Below, in pieces: positions 5,608 through 6,780 of a stretch of DNA of 6,780 nucleotides. The DNA is taken from positions 1 through 6,780 of the forward strand of contig DOUO01000160.1 in the NCBI GenBank assembly GCA_003520555.1. Reading direction: 5' to 3'. This DNA comes from Oscillospiraceae bacterium (GTDB lineage: Bacteria; Bacillota; Clostridia; Oscillospirales; Acutalibacteraceae). The notes beneath the pieces were generated by a model. That model saw only the letters and a list, made by a program, of their open reading frames with translations. It did no database searches and was not told the DNA's origin. The position numbers and the translations under genes were made by a program. Position 1 is the first letter of the stretch; each line of letters opens with the position of its first letter.

Positions 5608-6233
5608 CAGAGCATCCTCATGAGCGGATTAAAGCGTCTTTCGTGCTCCAGCGTGGTAAGTTCTCCGTGACCGGGAATCACCTGATAGTCGCCGTCAAGC
5701 TCCTTAAGCTTTTTAAGCGAGCGCGCCATCTGCGCTTCGTCGCCGGTGGGAAGGTCTGTTCTGCCGTAGGATTCGCAAAACAAAGTGTCGCCCGCGAACA
5801 TTACTCCGTCGGCAAGGAAAACTCCGCAGCCCGAGGTGTGTCCGGGTGTTGAGATATAGGTGAATTCCGTTTCGCCGAGCATGAAAACGTCACCGTCGCC
5901 AAGCAGGATATCCGCGTCAAACGGCGTGAAGCTTAAGCCGTGAGCCGCGGTGCCGTTGTAGTTTGTATTGCGCAGAAATTCGGCGTTTGCCCTGCCCGTC
6001 ACAACCTTCGCGCCGAACATATCGGCAAGCTGCTTCGCAAAGCAGATATGGTCGTAATGACCGTGGGTGAGCAGGACATATTCAAGCTTGCCGCCGTCCG
6101 ATTTGATTTGGTCAATCAATCTTTGGGACTTTTCGCCGGGGTCTGTAACCGCCGCCTTGCCCGTGGCTTCGTCAACAATGTACGAACAATTTGTGCCCAG
6201 CATTGTCACCGGGTAAATTTTTATTTTTATCAT
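5607..6233 (-). CDS. Metallo-beta-lactamase-fold hydrolase, glyoxalase II-like
   Basis: This encodes a 208-residue cytoplasmic hydrolase of the MBL superfamily, close to the YqgX/YcbL type. The metal site is complete: HGHYDH gives His57, His59, Asp61 and His62; GHTSG gives His132; AGDTLF gives Asp149; and PGHG gives His189. The stretch GRTDLPTG (157-164) is typical of glyoxalase II-like members. True glyoxalase II has a C-terminal helical domain that binds glutathione; this protein is too short for it, so hydroxyacylglutathione is not a safe substrate and another thioester or small ester may be used. The ATG overlaps the dtd stop by four bases (ATGA), and AAAGGA lies about nine bases upstream. 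Its place between dtd and hemZ is common in clostridia, but the neighbourhood does not reveal the substrate. The family is certain; the reaction is open. Confidence 0.93.
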   Translation of the reverse strand: MIKIKIYPVTMLGTNCSYIVDEATGKAAVTDPGEKSQRLIDQIKSDGGKLEYVLLTHGHYDHICFAKQLADMFGAKVVTGRANAEFLRNTNYNGTAAHGLSFTPFDADILLGDGDVFMLGETEFTYISTPGHTSGCGVFLADGVMFAGDTLFCESYGRTDLPTGDEAQMARSLKKLKELDGDYQVIPGHGELTTLEHERRFNPLMRML

Positions 6234-6685
6234 CGTTTTAAATCCTTTGAGTTAATATCAATTGTAACAGGCCCGTCGTTTACAAGCGAAACCTGCATAT
6301 CCGCGCCGAAAACGCCCTTTTCAACCTTGCTAACGCCGTTTTTAAGCAATTCTCCGCAGAAAAATTCATACAGCGGTTCTGCCTTTTGCGGTCCGGCGGC
6401 TGCAATGAAGTTCGGCCTTCTGCCGTGCGAACAGTCGGCGCAGAGCGTGAAATTGGAAATAACCAAAATTTCGCCGTCCACATCCGCGAGCGAAAGGTTC
6501 ATTTTGTCGTTTTCATCGGTAAAAACCCGAAGCCCGGCAATTTTTTTTGCCAGCACCCGCGCCTCGGTTTCGTCGTCGTTCTGCTCAACTCCGAGCAGAA
6601 TTAAAAAACCCGTATTGATTTTGCCTTTTATTTCATTGTCAACGGTAACGCGGGCGCCGCTGACTCTTTGAATTATTGCCTTCAT
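6230..6685 (-). CDS. dtd: D-aminoacyl-tRNA deacylase
   Basis: This encodes a 151-residue protein of normal Dtd length. Dtd removes D-amino acids (and glycine wrongly attached to tRNA-Ala) from tRNAs, protecting translation. The N terminus MKAIIQRVSGARVTVD is diagnostic. The cross-subunit Gly-cisPro motif is present as NDGPVT (Gly138-Pro139). The other active-site motif, usually SQFTL, reads SNFTL at residues 77-81, so Gln78 is replaced by Asn while Thr80 is kept. The following CADCSHGRRPNF retains the GRRPxF block. The ATG shares one base with the relA stop (TGATG). The only purine-rich site upstream, GAGGAG, is 14 bases away, farther than optimal, so translation probably depends on coupling to relA. 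The relA-dtd pair is widely conserved in Firmicutes and joins the stringent response to translation quality control. Confidence 0.96.
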   Translation of the reverse strand: MKAIIQRVSGARVTVDNEIKGKINTGFLILLGVEQNDDETEARVLAKKIAGLRVFTDENDKMNLSLADVDGEILVISNFTLCADCSHGRRPNFIAAAGPQKAEPLYEFFCGELLKNGVSKVEKGVFGADMQVSLVNDGPVTIDINSKDLKR

Positions 6686-6780
6686 CAGATTCTGTTAATC
6701 TCCTCTATGCCGTTAATATCGCTGAGCTTTGAAATAACTCCGCGCAAATGGTCGCGGCCGGCAACGTCGATTGTGACGGT
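6685..6780 (-). CDS. relA: C-terminal end of RelA/SpoT-type (p)ppGpp synthetase (partial)
   Basis: An open frame enters from the right edge and ends at TGA (6685-6687), giving 31 residues: TVTIDVAGRDHLRGVISKLS, then DINGIEEINRI. The pattern of a beta strand, a helix containing HLxxVIxKL, and a final strand ending in an I-x-R-I motif is that of the C-terminal ACT (RRM) regulatory domain of long RelA/SpoT homologues. These enzymes make and degrade (p)ppGpp, and the ACT domain contacts the ribosome or amino acids. Position directly before dtd with a TGATG overlap is the usual Firmicutes order and strengthens the call. The catalytic domains are outside the window, so hydrolase or synthetase activity cannot be checked. 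Confidence 0.8.
   Translation of the reverse strand, partial: TVTIDVAGRDHLRGVISKLSDINGIEEINRI

Noticed and set aside
5940..6671. A 243-codon open frame on the plus strand opposite dtd and the MBL hydrolase
   Set aside because: It is fully antisense to two genes with intact catalytic motifs and has no recognisable domain. It also shows no ribosome binding site. Long shadow frames are expected opposite GC-biased third positions.
1..6780. Mobile elements, tRNA or rRNA genes, riboswitches, CRISPR arrays or defence genes
   Set aside because: Both strands were read for transposase, integrase, clover-leaf and repeat-spacer patterns and none was seen. The gaps between genes are all near 110 bases or less, too short for most structured leaders.

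Overview
The window looks like ordinary chromosome from a low-to-mid GC Firmicute, most likely a gut-type clostridium (Eubacteriales/Oscillospirales-like). Three things suggest this: the gene neighbourhoods (relA-dtd-MBL-hemZ and spoVB-mazG-hup-rqcP), strong GGAGG-type ribosome binding sites, and a SpoVB-type flippase. The genus is not something I can read from the sequence. Every convincing gene is on the minus strand, so transcription runs from the right end to the left.

Right block (6780 down to 4162): the last 31 codons of a RelA/SpoT-type (p)ppGpp synthetase are followed by D-aminoacyl-tRNA deacylase (dtd), a metallo-beta-lactamase-fold hydrolase and the radical SAM protein HemZ. All three junctions are start/stop overlaps (TGATG, ATGA, TGATG), so this is one tightly coupled polycistronic unit whose promoter lies outside the window.

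Middle (4161 down to 3370): a clear sigma-A-type promoter (perfect TATAAT, 17-base spacer, extended -10) drives a 206-residue protein with a helical N-terminal half, a four-cysteine zinc ribbon and an Ala/Glu/Lys-rich tail. Its function is unknown and it is the least explained gene here. Between it and the next gene lie a 14-bp perfect palindrome, a GC-rich stem-loop and a promoter whose -10 reads CATACAAT.

Left block (3369 down to 85): a SpoVB/MurJ-like lipid flippase starting at a TTG codon, the NTP pyrophosphohydrolase MazG, the nucleoid protein HU and the ribosome quality-control factor RqcP. mazG and hup overlap by ATGA, and hup also appears to have its own promoter inside the end of mazG. 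A good intrinsic terminator follows hup, and rqcP is then probably transcribed from its own weak promoter. The last 84 bases hold no gene.

The themes are housekeeping: translation quality control (Dtd, RqcP), the stringent response (RelA), nucleotide-pool cleaning (MazG), chromosome packing (HU) and envelope or spore-wall precursor export (SpoVB-like). I found no mobile element, CRISPR array, tRNA, rRNA or defence system, and no convincing undescribed multi-gene system. The points most worth a second look are the zinc-ribbon protein and its palindrome-covered promoter, the mother-cell-sigma-like -10 before spoVB, and the Asn-for-Gln change in the Dtd active-site motif.
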